DNA of 64,000 nt from Oegoconia quadripuncta (Eukaryota; Arthropoda; Insecta; Lepidoptera; Autostichidae), in assembly GCA_949316235.1 (NCBI GenBank), contig OX438741.1, positions 15,749,124-15,813,123 on the forward strand. Direction: 5' to 3'. Position numbers and translations under genes: made by a program. Below, in pieces: positions 1 to 12,359 of the stretch. Positions within the stretch are counted from its first letter, which is position 1; the number at the start of each line of letters is the position of its first letter. The notes beneath the pieces were generated by a model. That model was given only the letters and a program-made list of their open reading frames with translations, ran no database searches and was not told the DNA's origin.

Positions 1-283
1 AATGAAGATGAGGTCGAAGGATAAGCGTACTGACCTGGAAACCCCAACACATTTGGAGGACTGCCTATCTTGTTTCTGGCCACCGAAACACAACAATGCT
101 ATTAATATTGCTGTTTGGCGGCAGATTTAGATAAGACGGTGGTAACTAGCCAGGCGGACATTTAAAATGCCCTACCACCAACCAAATCGAGTACTTAAAT
201 ATGAACCCCGCTGGGAATCGAACCCGTGACCTCCAAATCGTAAATCCAATGTTGTTTACATTTAGCCACGGAGACGGTTACAT
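1..283 (-). mobile_element. tRNA-derived SINE, family C, 5'-most copy (cut by window edge)
   Basis: The minus strand carries a tRNA-like head near 283 (a 'tggctcaatgt'-like A box and a 'gttcgattccc'-like B box), followed by a body that recurs many times in this window ('gccctaccaccaacc', 'tgttgtgttccggttg'). The best full copy is at 43962-44314. This is a Pol III-type SINE head, not a functional tRNA gene, since no cloverleaf with an acceptor stem can be closed. Confidence 0.8.
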
Positions 284-1879
284 ATACTTTTAGTAATATA
301 AATTATAATAAAAAAAGTACATGAGCCGCGCGGCGATATTCAGTCGATATATTTTTTTTGCTATACCTAAATTTTTCTATAAGTTTCTTTTCATCCAGAA
401 AAGTCTTCGATAAAATAATTCCAGGCGAACGAAGCTGTCGATGAATACTAGTATCTTATTACTTAGTATTTTAAAGTAATCTAAGGGGTCTAAGAGGGTC
501 TGTATTTTAACGTAATACATTAAAATACAGAGCCTCTTCAAGTTTGCCCAAAAATAACACCAATGAACTTTCCCTTGTGTTATACAGTTCGTGTTCCGGT
601 GACCGACCAAACGTGGCAGTCGTTAAATTGCTTAATGTTTTTATTAACCGTTGCTGTTGTTTTATAACGAGCTGGCGGCGACACTCGTCGACGGCGCTCG
701 GTCCAAGAGCCAGCACTCACCTCAACAACAAGCTTATACCTTCTACACGTACATACCGCCACATCCAAGAAAAATACGAAAAATAGTATTTTTGGTGTTT
801 TTAAAAAACTTGTAATATTTAACCGCAGATATGCCTGCGTGCATCTCATTTACTACTCTTTTTATCGAGATAAAGATTATTCGATATCCTATTACAGGGC
901 ATATTCTACTTGTGCACATTCAAATCCATGCGCCAATTTTGTCATAATTAAGCAACAAAATAAATATACAACAACAGTATCGTTGTATTTGATTATGTAT
1001 GTAATAAAGTGTTATAAACAAACATTGAAACTATTTCATTTATAATTGAATGTTCGTAAAAAAGTAATGTATTTTTAACTATTATATTAAACTAAATTTA
1101 TGGCTGCGACTTCGTCCGCGTAGATGTAGAAATTTTAAATAAGTAATCAAAAACAGTCTACGTCACTAGAGAGTGATGTAATTTTCTATTAGTGAAAGTA
1201 CTGTCAGATCAGATCAATAGTTCAAAAGATAACAATAAACAGCCCTAGGTCTCCTCCGTACCACAGCTTCCTCTCACTTCGTTTGTTAGTTTGTTTTTAT
1301 TTTATTTATTTATTTATACAGAATCAATAGCATAATCAAAAAATATTTATACTGCACATAATATATATCATTAATTTGAAACCAATTACAGATTATTACT
1401 TCGTATTAAATATTGATAAATTACTAGTTTTCGTGGTCACACTCAAATTATCAAAGAACATTGTGTTACAAATCTCGTGTTAGGTAATTTATAAATGAAA
1501 ATTAAAATCACAAATTATAAATAAATGAACATGGAAGTCAGTTAGTCAATATTGTCACAAATCAAAAGAAAAAATACAAAAGAAATATATGCACAAAGAC
1601 TGACTCATCCTACAGCGGTATTTCTTCCAGTCAACTATAGACTTAGTTAAAGTTAGTCATATCACTAGGAGATAGGCAATATTCCACCCACAGCGCACAG
1701 TTCGAATTATCACGCTTAGTGGACAAACGACAGTCAGGGATTTCAAGCCGGCCTAGACCACCAACTTGGCTTAACGATTGCCGTCGGCGAAGGTGTTCCT
1801 GTGGTCCGGAGGGCACGTTAAATAATTTTAACAGTAAACAGGGATTACTTCGTACAAACAAACAAATTTACCTGCTTAC
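284..1879. other. AT-rich intergenic DNA, no gene recognised
   Basis: Only short open frames with no recognisable protein similarity occur here. At 322-350 there is a short resemblance ('gccgcgcggcgatat') to the promoter-like part of the DNA transposon at 55736-59150, which may be a decayed relative. The rest looks like ordinary AT-rich repeat-poor intergenic sequence. Confidence 0.4.
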
Positions 1880-2085
1880 AATATTAGTACACCACCATCA
1901 GTCCGTTAACATCCCACTGCAGGGATATAGACCGTCCCTCATATTGAGGGAATATGGGGCCATAGTTGTTTTCCTTCACCGTTTAAGAGCAGTCGGATTA
2001 ACATAGGGATGCACATAAGTAATAAATTAAAGTTAAAAACTCATAGGTACATAACCTGTCTAGGGATCGAACCCGGACAAAATCA
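1880..2085 (-). mobile_element. tRNA-headed SINE, family D (partial)
   Basis: The segment with 'gttaacatcccactgcaggg', 'ttttccttcaccgttta' and the B-box-like 'ggatcgaacccggac' matches 15510-15815. The right-hand tRNA head is lost, so the copy is truncated. Confidence 0.65.
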
Positions 2086-3539
2086 AAATCAAAATCAAAT
2101 CAATATACGAAAGTTTGGATGTTTGTTTGTATGTTTATTGCTCAATCACGGTGAATCGGATGAACGGATTTGGATAAAATTTGGTACATACCAGGGATTA
2201 AGATATAGGATTATTTTTTATCCCGATAAAGTGAGTTCCCGCGGGATAATCAAATTTCCACGATAAAGCTAGTATTGTATAGTTATCCTCAACGACTCCC
2301 GCAGAAGGTTTTCACACTCTCTCGGTTATCGGAAATATCCGGTGCAAGTGGAGCTAGGTACTCGTGCGAGTATCCCGCTCCGATTTCCCATCCGGTCGTT
2401 AATATCCGAACGATTTGTGCTCAGCACACATCTTTGTACAAGTATTGCGATCTCCTCATTTGCGATATGTTCCACGTGACTAACGAACTAGCAAATATCA
2501 TCGCCAATATTATTTCCAAGGGAATTTGACTCATCAAGTTTAAATTACACAAGTAAAATTCTTTACTGAAACTGTATTTTCTTATCTGTTGTGCAATAAA
2601 GTGTATTTGTATTGTATTGTATTTGTAAAATTAAAAAGAAAAAGCCACGACAAAAACCAATTTGTTAAGAATATTATAGCAATTATAAAATTGCTTGTAG
2701 CATGAGTAGGTAACAATGAGCGAAGATGAAGTTACGGTAGCCGTAGAGGTGTCGTAGTATCGCGTAGCACGTTCTCTACGACCCGACAACTTCTACGACG
2801 CGCGTAGCAGACGTACGAGCTACGCGCTACAATATATAGTTTCACTTCGAAGCCACTGAACAATGGAATAATATCTCGAATAGTTTTCCAGCAAATCGTT
2901 CTACGAGCGAAAACAACGCGACAGTTTTAGAAGTAATAAAGCTTCCGAAAGGAAATGTAAGGAACAATACTTTGGCTGAGGGAGACCGACACAGACTTCG
3001 GTGTTTGAATATTTTTCACTTACGTCTAAACATTTTTCTTTTATGTATGTTATACGTTGGACGAATAGAAGCTAGATCAAGACATCGTGAAGCAATGTTA
3101 GCGCTTTATGTCAGTGCAAAATAACTTGTATTTTGATGATAACAGCCGCATTCACGACCTTCGCTCTGAGTACAAGTGAGAATGTATGTATGACGTAGAG
3201 TATGACGATTATAAGACAGAGGACTTTTTAATAAAATATATTTTATATGAATAATTAATCCCCATTGGGATAACGTTGGGGAGTAATAGAACGTCTCGGC
3301 GTGTATCTTTAATATGTGAAGAGTTTATAAAACAACTTTAGTCATTCCGCATATTTGAGTGAGTGGGAAACAACGAAACAACCACACACATGGAGGTTGT
3401 GAATGCATATCAGATGTTGCAACGGCAACGCCATTTTCCTAGATCACGTACAAAATCTAAAACTATTTATTTTTGTATTATTGGATAAATATACGAAGTA
3501 GTTCATGAAACAAGCCGATACAAACAACTTTTTTTTTGT
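2086..3539. other. Repeat-derived intergenic DNA
   Basis: 2125-2275 is a common lepidopteran repeat tail ('ttgctcaatcacggtgaatc' through 'gataaagctagtat'), also seen at 10850-10960 and 40615-40710. 2700-2860 is a short block dense in 'gtag', 'ctacg' and 'cgtag' words. No gene is recognised. Confidence 0.45.
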
Positions 3540-3805
3540 ACACAACGAGTTAGCACTCGACCTAAATCACACCTGATGTTAAGTAAAGATGAGGCCGAAG
3601 CAGGATGCGTACCAACCCCAAAACCGGGAGGCAATGCTATTAACATTGGTGTTTGGCGGCAGACTTATATAAAATGATGGTAGGCCAGGCGGACATTTAA
3701 AATGCCCTACCACCAACCAAACCGAGTACTAAACATGTACCCTGCTGGGGATCGAACCCGCGACCTTCGATTCGTAAACCATATTTACCACGGAAGCGAT
3801 CAAAT
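3540..3805 (-). mobile_element. tRNA-derived SINE, family C
   Basis: Same body and head as 43962-44314: 'cgagttagcactcgacct', 'gccctaccaccaaccaaacc', 'ggatcgaacccgcgacctt'. The head lies at the right end on the minus strand. Confidence 0.85.
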
Positions 3806-5080
3806 CTGTGCAATTATCGCACGGGACGTCAGATCGTGAGACGAGTGGCCATCTGACGGTCAGTATTTTCAATTGAAAACAACTAATTGTTTATCTTGGC
3901 CTCAAAGAACGGACACACTCATATGAAAATGTTAGCCGTCACCCATCCAAGAACTGTTTTCTCTAGACATGGCTTAACTTCACTCTTCGCTTCGTACAAT
4001 AGAGCAATATTATTTGAGGCGGAGTAGTTGAGGTACGTGCTCACTGTGAGCGCGACCCGAAAGCCCATTCGCATGTAGATGAGTAATCTAATCAAATTTT
4101 ATCTCCCGACAACTTTCTTACCTTTATCTGGCTAACAGGGACCGCTCTGCTTTAGCCAAATCGATAGATTACAGTACCTCAGCTAAATAGCAGAGAGCGG
4201 ACCGTTTAGAGAGTCTAACAACATGCACACAATTGCATACGCTTATACTCGTATTCGCACACACTCACACACGCATACTCACATACACACACACGCACAC
4301 GCAATACACATACACACGTTCTGCAGCTTAATGTCTCAAATATAAGTCAGCTACCCTAAATAATAGCTGTACATTTGACGTGTAAATGTGCAATTTATTT
4401 ATTTCAAACTAAGTGGCCTATAAATATATTATTTTCTAGAGCTCGTGTTTTCGAGATAGTTCTTAACCATGTTTTATGGATATGGGTTAAGCAGCTTTAT
4501 TTGAATGATTATTTCTTACTTTCATAATAAAGTTAGTTTGAAGTCTGTAATTGTTCCTGTTATTTGCATGTTTATTTGTTAACAAAAAAAAATGAAGACA
4601 AATTTAGAATGCTACAAACAGACATAATCTTCCAATTTATAACACCCCTTTTTTGAGTGAAGGACCAAAACCCCCCGGGAGACTATGCAAGTATCATTCA
4701 GGTAAACAAAGCAACTATTGTAAAAGCTAAATATCTTCGAAACGGCTTAACCGATTTCCATCAAACGTGGCTCAGGTTACAAACTTAAACCACCCATAAA
4801 AGCTGATTAAAAATATATCGACCTACGACATGTAACGACGACTCCTCTAATTAACCTCTCAGTTATTCTGTCAGCACGCGCGTGTTATTTCGGAAGATCA
4901 AATTAGGACCTAATGAAAGTAACAAGATTTATCGTATTCGTGTTCTCCATTCGTGGCAAGAAGTGTAGAACGTAACAAGAAATCTACGAGGCGAGTGGCG
5001 TGACGTAGGACGGGGGCAATCACGTACCTTATATAGTTTAGCGCGTATGATCTTGATAGCGGTCTGCCGTTTGTATTGAA
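3806..5080. other. Intergenic DNA with a CA-rich stretch and a dispersed repeat
   Basis: 4255-4320 is an impure CA/ACAC microsatellite. 4640-4830 belongs to a dispersed repeat whose core is 'atcttcgaaacggcttaacc' and which recurs at 17415-17500 and 23450-23735. No gene is recognised. Confidence 0.45.
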
Positions 5081-5083
5081 CAC

Positions 5084-5603
5084 GTGACCCGCGTGTGGCG
5101 CGCCTCGTGCCACTTGCGGCGCGGCCACGCCACACGCGTCGCTTATGTCCTGATAACATGGACTTTGATGTCGAAATACACTTTCAAGAAAAGGTTAAAA
5201 TCTTCAATTCATGATTTCCAAAAGCTAAATGTGTTAAGAAAGGATCGTGAGGCGGTTGCTGCTGCCTTAAGATATTAATTTGAGAACTTGAGTACCGAAT
5301 GATCAGTTTTATTATGAATCTTAATTTTGAATGAATGTAAATGTAAGGTAATTCACATATTTACTATGACCCATTTGTACGGTATGGCTGTAGCACACAC
5401 ATAATCAGTGTTTTGCTCCCTGACCAATTATATCCACTGAGCTATGACTCATTTGTACGGCTGTAGCACACACATACTCTAGTGTATCTTGATGTTATTT
5501 TTTTATTGAATATTATAAAATATTTTTGTTCAATGTTTTGGAACTTATGGTATGTGTCTGACTCCAGTTACAAATAAATGATTCATCTATCTATCTATCC
5601 TGC
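5084..5603 (+). mobile_element. LINE 3' end with (ATCT)n tail, 5'-truncated
   Basis: A short terminal frame at 5084-5278 (ending KDREAVAAALRY) is followed by a 3' untranslated region and the tail 'aaatgattcatctatctatc'. The same tail type ends the element at 9230-9300, and in reverse the one at 14266. Two near-repeats of 'catttgtacgg..ctgtagcacacacat' lie inside the 3' region. The clade is not resolved. Confidence 0.5.
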
Positions 5604-6087
5604 AAGACTGTCCACAAAACACGAGTGGTGGTACACAATGAGAGGTATCATAAGTCTGTACATCAGTGAACGCCCTGTTCTCTAATTATTAGATCATATT
5701 TTAACACTAATTCCATGCTTTATATATTTCACTGAAAACGTATCACGTAGAGCAAGCTACGTGAACTACATACGTTTGGAATATTATTTATTAGGTTACG
5801 TCCTGTTGTAGATAGGTGTTGCTATTCATTGCCGCTAGGTACTATTGGGAAATATAATATGTAATGTACATCTCGTGGGAATAAGTCATGAAGATAAAAA
5901 AGATTTTGTTATGCCCGTTTTATTTTCCCTTATAGAATAAGTAGATAGGTGGTATTGTCGGCCGCATAGCTTATCTCTAGATAGGTAGTATAACACAAAG
6001 TATCTAACCGCGTCTGTCTGTTTGTACGCTTAGCTACTTCAAACTATGCAACAGATTATGATACGGTTATCACTATCACTTGTTGTT

Positions 6088-6357
6088 GACGACCTGTTTG
6101 GTGTAGTGGTTAGCAACTCTGACCAGTATACCAAAAGGTTGCGGGTTCGAATCCCGCTAGGGGCATATGTTTGTGTCATGAATACGGACATGTGTACCCG
6201 AGTTATGAATGCTTTCATTTATAATAAGTATTTATTTACAAAAAAAAATGTGTTTATGTAGTATATCAACCATCTGGTATCCACAACACAAGCCTATAGT
6301 TGCTTACTGTGGAACTAGATGGCGCTATGTGTATGTCTAAGGACATTTATTTATTTA
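6088..6357 (+). mobile_element. tRNA-derived SINE, family A, near full length
   Basis: Pol III A box ('tggtgtagtggttag') and B box ('ggttcgaatcc') sit within the first 75 bases. The conserved body follows ('tagtatatcaaccatctggt', 'gtggaactagatggcgc'). It is the clearest + strand copy of this family in the window. Confidence 0.88.
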
Positions 6358-6399
6358 CTTGGAGATTTTTTTCCGGAAAGTTTATATTCCATAAGGGTT

Positions 6400-6640
6400 A
6401 TCATATATCAGACACTGAACGACCAATTGGAATCGGCCTGCATCCAGCGACTTCCCGCGACCTTCATCAGGTCGGCGGCCCACCTTGTGGGTGGAAGGCC
6501 CACGCTGCGCTTACCGGAGCGTGGTCTCCATTCCAGGATGTGGGTTATTTTCGCCACTTCTTTTACCACAGATGATTTCCCTTTCCGAAGCGGTAGCTTG
6601 GACATACTAACTGACTTATTTCCAATAAATTTTCATTAAC
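6400..6640 (-). mobile_element. RTE-type LINE, 3' coding end (truncated)
   Basis: The minus-strand frame at 6408-6605 carries the tail typical of RTE-like LINE polyproteins in insects (ILEWRPRSGKRSVG, PPTRWAADLMKVAGSRWMQ). Longer copies are at 22333-22760 and 44810-45300. Only the C-terminus remains. Confidence 0.75.
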
Positions 6641-7430
6641 ATTCAAGAAAAGATATCACGTGTCTTATGTTAAAATAAATGCTTCAAGTTTGAAGTTTGA
6701 ACCTTAATGCTCCAACGACCATCAGTTCCTCGGGCTACGTGTGTGTTATGTGTAATACATGCATATGAAACGAAGCCAGGGCGGGTTGCTAGTAAATTAT
6801 AAATGCGACAGTCCGAAAGTTTGCTTGTAAAAAAATATACCAATGCTCAAAATTCAATCCCTGTTGGTAAATGTCACAACGAGCGAGGTGTTTCTGTTGA
6901 ATTGTCTGTTTGTTCTATATTTCTGTGAAATTTGTATTTCACAATATACCGAATTATTTTAGGGCCCGGGTTCAGGGAACCGGGTCAAATGCAAAGAGAA
7001 TAAACCATGTGTTTTCAACCGCATCCCTCGCGCAGGGTAAATAAACGTAGGTTTACAAAGTGGGAGGCTCGGGTTCGAATCCCTGCGGCGTATATGTTTA
7101 GTAACTGATTTGGGCGGCGGTAAGTAGTAGGTGGGGTAAATATGGAAAAAAGAAAGCAAAATTTATTTAAAATAATTTCATGACACAAACAATCAGGTAC
7201 AAGTATTACAGAGTAGACACATATTATACAAAAAGTAAACATCGCTAACAGCGACTTCTTCCAGACAAACCTTAGGCAAAGCTACAAGCTACCAGTAGAG
7301 GAGTTTTAAACTAATCGTAACATACGGGTGTATTTTTATAGTTGGTAATATTTATATAACTTACAAATTAAGATACATAAACTAAGCTTAACCATAATTA
7401 GATAATTTAAAATATATCTAATATATAACA
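6641..7430. other. Repeat debris, no gene recognised
   Basis: 7015-7130 contains a SINE-head-like B box ('gggttcgaatccctgcggcg'). Nothing else is recognisable. Confidence 0.35.
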
Positions 7431-7433
7431 ATA

Positions 7434-7645
7434 AATATCCTTGGGCATACACACAGCGTCATCTAGTTCCACACTAAGCAACTATAGGCTTGTGTTGTGG
7501 ATACCAGATGGTTGATATACTACACAAATACTTTATTTTGTAAATAAATACTTATTATAAATAAAAACATCCATAACTCTGGTACGTGTCCGTATTCATC
7601 ATACAAACATGTGCCTCTAGCAGGATTCCAACCCGGATTCATAAA
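7434..7645 (-). mobile_element. SINE family A, 5'-truncated
   Basis: The segment shares 'catctagttccacactaagc', 'aggcttgtgttgtggatacc' and 'catccataactctgg' with 6088-6357 in reverse orientation. It ends before the tRNA head is complete. Confidence 0.8.
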
Positions 7646-8590
7646 TATATAAAATAAATAAATACATGCCATTTGTTTGCTCAGAAATAACTTAGTAATC
7701 ATATTGACAATTAAATTGTTAAACTAATCAACAGAACATTCCAAACCGAAACAGGTACCCACTGTGAACGTACTCGTGTGTTCTACGTGTAGGTAGATAC
7801 ACCCATACCTACAACTAGCGCCTAATTAAGTACGTGACAAAGGCTATATCGTGTCTCCAAGAGACGGAGAGTTATCAAGGCTTAAATTGTTTTCAGTAAG
7901 AAAAAAATAGGGCATATTAGCTAAGTGAAATAGAAGGTATTGGCTCAGGTAGTTAAATTATTTTTTTTCAAATCATCATCGAATGAAGCGTTAATTGTGT
8001 CATTTGACAGTCGCGTTTGTAGCCTATTTCACATAATTACAATATTAAATTAAATAAATAAAGAAAATTTGGAGAAAATATGAGTTCGAAATAAATTTCG
8101 CATGATAGAATCCCGCCAGTCGCATATCTAGTTTAGGATTAGTTATATAGTCATAGAATATGTAACGTCAGGGTCTCATGATTACATGGTTTTAAAATCA
8201 GTATTATTTGTTCGATGGTGAGCTACAACTAATTACAAAATTGAATCACAAAATTTATAAGAAACTCATGACTAGTATATTATGTGCAATAAATACCAGA
8301 AAAAAGTTGTTAAAAAGTGATAACAATGTATTGTTAAGCCCTGACCGAAAACGAAGGGTGTTATGTGTCTGACTTAGATAATATTATTTGGAATTTTCTA
8401 TACTTTCAACTTATGTTAATGTAGAAACTCATTGTGTTACAAAAAATTCAATTAAACACATGTTTTGAAAATGGCGCGCTGAGACCATCGAACAACACAG
8501 ATTGCTTTCGATAAATCAACCGTCACAAATTAAATTCGCCGCCCGAAAAAATGTCAACTTAAAATGCAATCCAATTAGTTCGAGAGATTT
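7646..8590. other. AT-rich intergenic DNA
   Basis: 7895-7960 ('agggcatattagctaagtga') recurs at 30850-30905, so it is part of a dispersed repeat. No gene is recognised. Confidence 0.4.
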
Positions 8591-8596
8591 ACTCAC

Positions 8597-8850
8597 CGAC
8601 AAGTCGCCGGCTGGTGACCTCGGAGACTGTTCACGAACTATTACAACTGATATAGTTCACTCATTAGTTCACTATAGTACTGAATTATCGTGGCACTTTG
8701 AGATGACGTAGTTCCGAGTCAGAGAAGTTGTGAGTCGAGGGACGCGGGTGCGAGCGGCGGGCGCCCGGACGGTCGGCTGTCGGCGTCCGACTGCCGGCCG
8801 CGCTGCACGGCGACACCACGCGTCTGCCATTGTGACAACTCTACTGCTAA
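8597..8850 (-). promoter_or_regulatory. Candidate GC-rich promoter / first exon (minus strand)
   Basis: A GC-rich island in AT-rich DNA. On the minus strand it contains an ATG in a favourable context at 8830 ('cacaatggcagacgcg'), with an open frame of about 50 codons that stops before a consensus donor (GTGAGT) just below 8597. This fits a 5' untranslated first exon or a short upstream frame. No protein similarity is recognised and no downstream exon was found, so it is only a candidate. Confidence 0.25.
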
Positions 8851-8899
8851 TTTATGCTCCAGCACAGCTATCGCCACTAGACCAATAAGGATACACTTT

Positions 8900-9302
8900 T
8901 AAATTACTATAATATTAAAGGCCGTGATTTATTGCACATGGGTAGAGTACCTGTCAGTGATAGAATAAAAATGTTTTCTAACAAATCGCTAGCTGGCTTT
9001 AGATATATAGTATAGATATTTAGTAATAAAACATAGAACATAAGATTAATAATTATTCTTATTCCTACATCATTAAAATCACAACTGTGAATTTCATTGT
9101 GTCGGAGAATAAGCAGTCCTGTAACTATTATCAAAATATCGATCAATAACTTCATTATGTGTGTGTATATTTCATATATACTGTGAAATAAGGCTACATT
9201 GTGTAAGAATAACACCAAGCAGAATTATTGTTAAGTCGAATATTTTTGTATGTGTTTCTGTAATATGCAAATAAACGCTTTATCTATCTATCTATCTATC
9301 AT
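8900..9302 (+). mobile_element. LINE 3' end with (CTAT)n tail
   Basis: A short frame on the plus strand (PVSDRIKMFSNKSLAGFRYI then stop, starting near 8945) is followed by a 3' region ending 'aaacgctttatctatctatc'. The tail matches 5575-5603 and, in reverse, 14266. The clade is unknown. Confidence 0.45.
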
Positions 9303-9473
9303 TATATTTATGAAAAATTTCACCGAAAGGGAAATATCACGACTCAATACTATTTTAAAAAAATATAGAGGTTCTATTGATTAGTTTTGAAGAACATTGT
9401 TGAGGAGATCTTAGCATCTACTACAAGGCAATGAACTGGTGGTGGTAAAATTGTAGGTTTTATAAAAACACAC

Positions 9474-9869
9474 CTATACTATACTATACTATACTATACT
9501 ATACTATACTATACTATACTATACTATACTATACTATACTATACTATACTATACTATACTATACTATACTATACTATACTATACTATACTATACTATACT
9601 ATACTATACTATACTATACTATACTATACTATACTATACTATACTATACTATACTATACTATACTATACTATACTATACTATACTATACTATACTATACT
9701 ATACTATACTATACTATACTATACTATACTATACTATACTATACTATACTATACTATACTATACTATACTATACTATACTATACTATACTATACTATACT
9801 ATACTATACTATACTATACTATACTATACTATACTATACTATACTATACTATACTATACTATACTATAC
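9474..9869. repeat. Pentanucleotide microsatellite (ATACT)n, ~79 units
   Basis: About 396 bases of near-perfect 'atact' repetition without visible interruptions. It carries no open reading frame of note and flanks no gene. Confidence 0.98.
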
Positions 9870-10540
9870 CTAAAGCAAGCTACAGAATGATTAGAAAACA
9901 TTTTTATTCTATTACTGATGGGTATTCTATTCCATCCTTCTACAAAAAATCAGAATCACAACTCAACGAAACTCAAATCATTTATTGCATTACTTATGTT
10001 TTGTTTTGATGACATTATAGTGTACTGTATCAATAAGGACCTTGTGAAGGCACAGCAACATGAGAGAGAGTCATCTTTAAGATTATAGGAAGTTACACCA
10101 TAAAAATTGCGTATTATTACTGGTTTTTACACGAAAAGATGAGATATAGGGGCAACCCGTGTTAATTAATAAATTATGATTTTTTTTCGTTCGCGTGGAA
10201 CATTTCATCAAAATCGATTCAGCAAAAAAATTGGCCAGTATGTTAATCCAGATCCTAATCTGTCTACTAACTCATCGATCCGTCCAGCCGTTTAGACGTG
10301 AAGAAGTAACAAACATACATACATAGATCCATACATAAACACACACAAACTTTCACATTTATAATATTCGTTGGGATTTATTAAGAAGTAGTTTCAAGAT
10401 TATCTTCGTCATAATTACACTACAGTTATATACAATTATATATACAGTTATATACAGTAATCTAACTAGTCGAAACATACATCCATACTTTTGCATATAT
10501 AATACTAGCTTTCGTCCCGCGGCCTCGTCTTTTTTTTTTT
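9870..10540. other. Intergenic repeat tails
   Basis: 10150-10400 holds a LINE/SINE-type 3' segment ('acttt cacatttataatatt' context). 10420-10460 has a few 'tatacagttata' short repeats. No gene is recognised. Confidence 0.4.
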
Positions 10541-10850
10541 TTTTTAATTAGAATGGGATTGCTCTTGACCTTAATCTGGACTAATGTCGAGATAAGGTCT
10601 ACGATGGAACGAGCTTTCCCAGAAGATGCCTATTTAACCTGACTTTAAAGAGCTGCGGGTTATATGCGATTGGAAACACAGACGGAGGCAATGCGTTCCA
10701 GTCCTTAGCCGTGCGCATGAGAAACGAAGACCTAAAACGCTTGGTCCTTATAAATGGCACGTCAACTAAGTGCGGGTGATATCCTGCGGTACGTCTTGAA
10801 TTTCGATGTAAGAACGGGGATGGCGGGATCAACTCTGCGTGGAATAACTT
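10540..10850 (-). mobile_element. LINE 3' coding end, jockey/R1-like (truncated)
   Basis: The minus-strand frame 10599-10832 has the characteristic C-terminus of a very common lepidopteran LINE: RTAGYHPHLVDVPFIRTKRF, then AKDWNALPPSVFP, then FKVRLNRHLLG. The related ends at 26880 and 63510 (…KTWNALLVSVLAE…) share the W-N-L-P block. The poly(A)/T end is at 10530-10545 on this strand. Confidence 0.75.
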
Positions 10851-11389
10851 TATCGTGGAAACTTATTTACCCCGCGAGAACTACCTACGCACTTTATCGG
10901 GGTAAAAGATATCTTATAAGTTAATCCCTCATCCGTTTCAGCGTGATTGAGCAACAAACAAACAAACAATCATTCATATTAGTTCGATGCCAGAGTTTGT
11001 CGGTCAAATATATAATGATACCATTTATGTTGTCATCCGCTTGTTTCTGCCTTACTCTATCATATTTTTAACACAATCTAATTAACAGCTGATTGAAATT
11101 TTATTTGAGAAAAATTGTAATGGCTCTGTTTATGTATCATAAGAATGTCGATCCTAACCTATGACCTAGATGACCACTGTGTTTTTTTCTCCCAAAACGG
11201 TAGGAGTAATATTTGACATGATATTTTATTGGACCTTGATTATTACTTACATTCCTTTTGTCCTAGTTCTTGTTGCACTTCATTGACTATTTTTTTTTTC
11301 ATTGATTGAATTAACCACATTTTTTCTTATTGTTTAAATTATTTATGATTTAGATTGGCTTTAGATTTTCACCTATATATTATTTATAC
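10851..11389. other. Repeat tail and AT-rich DNA
   Basis: 10850-10960 is the 'gataaagt..ttgctcaatcacg' repeat tail in reverse. The remainder holds nothing recognisable. Confidence 0.4.
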
Positions 11390-11605
11390 GACGACCGATT
11401 GGTATAGTGGATAGTGCTATCAACGAAACCAACGGTTGCGGGTTCGAATCCCGGATTTATGTGATGAATACGAACATTTATTCCCGAGTCATGGATGTTT
11501 ATATAAATAATTATGTATGTTTATCCGTTATCTAGTATCCATAGTACAAGCTTTGCTTAGTTTAGGACTAGATGATTGGTGTAAGTGTCCGAAATATTTA
11601 TTTAA
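11390..11605 (+). mobile_element. tRNA-derived SINE, family B
   Basis: Head 'gacgaccgattggtatagtg' with B box 'gggttcgaatccc', then the family body 'tccgttatctagtatccata' and 'aggactagatgattggtgta'. It is related to family A in the head but has a different body. Confidence 0.88.
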
Positions 11606-11819
11606 TTATTATTATTTAATAAGTGACTTTCCATCGAACTATTTTATAAGAATTGTAATAAAAAATGTGAATCTGTAAGTGGCATGACTTTACTTTTAGA
11701 TTTTGTGTAATAGTTATTATAATAATGCTGTTGATTCTGTATTTTTCAAAAATAAATAAACTAATTTTATTTCAATTATCCATATCATTTGCAAAATGTG
11801 CTACGCTTTCTTTTTTAAT

Positions 11820-11945
11820 CAATGTAGGACACAAAAACATCACTTATGAAAGTCAACATGTTATTTTTTTTTTAAACTACAACGCTTCACAAGCTGTTAT
11901 GGTTAGGGAGAAGAAGCGACAAGAAACTCCTCTTGTAAGGAGGCT
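11820..11945 (-). mobile_element. LINE 3' UTR fragment, inverted relative to 12360-12852
   Basis: The reverse complement of this block ('ttcttgtcgcttcttctccc', 'ccataacagcttgtgaagcg', 'ataacatgttgactttc') matches the 3' UTR at 12700-12800. The two form an inverted pair about 0.75 kb apart. Confidence 0.7.
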
Positions 11946-12359
11946 CCACTCTACACCCGACCGTTAAAGTTGTTACTCGATTCCAACTGCAATTTACCTT
12001 ACATATTGCTCATATAGCTAAGTATAAATACAACTAAACTAGTTTCAAGCTATTACATTAAGTACTCGTGGCGGATGCGTGTTCGATATTAGTTTTCGTT
12101 TGCCGAAGTTAAACACCGTGTGGCGCGGTCAATGGGTGACCCCTGGAGGCATTTTCATATGAGTGTTTCTATGCAGGGTACGAGTCCCGGTTGTTTTTAA
12201 TTAGGTAACTGTAGTAATTAGCATGTAAAGGTGTCAGTGTCGTGTGGTTTCCGCACGTAAAAAGAATAAGTAAGCCATCTCTCTCTCTCAGATAAAAGGC
12301 GACTAATGGGCTCTGCACCAAAACATATATCATGATTTGTATATTTTAACTATGCCTAT
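11946..12359. other. Intergenic DNA
   Basis: 12060-12250 has SINE-like fragments ('gggtacgagtcccgg'). No gene is recognised. Confidence 0.35.

Noticed and set aside
2700..2860. Block rich in 'cgtag/ctacg' words as a possible MITE
   Set aside because: I could not define terminal inverted repeats or a target duplication.
6088..6170. tRNA-like sequences with A and B boxes (here and at many SINE heads)
   Set aside because: They lack a closable acceptor stem and are followed by the same SINE bodies; no genuine tRNA gene was found.
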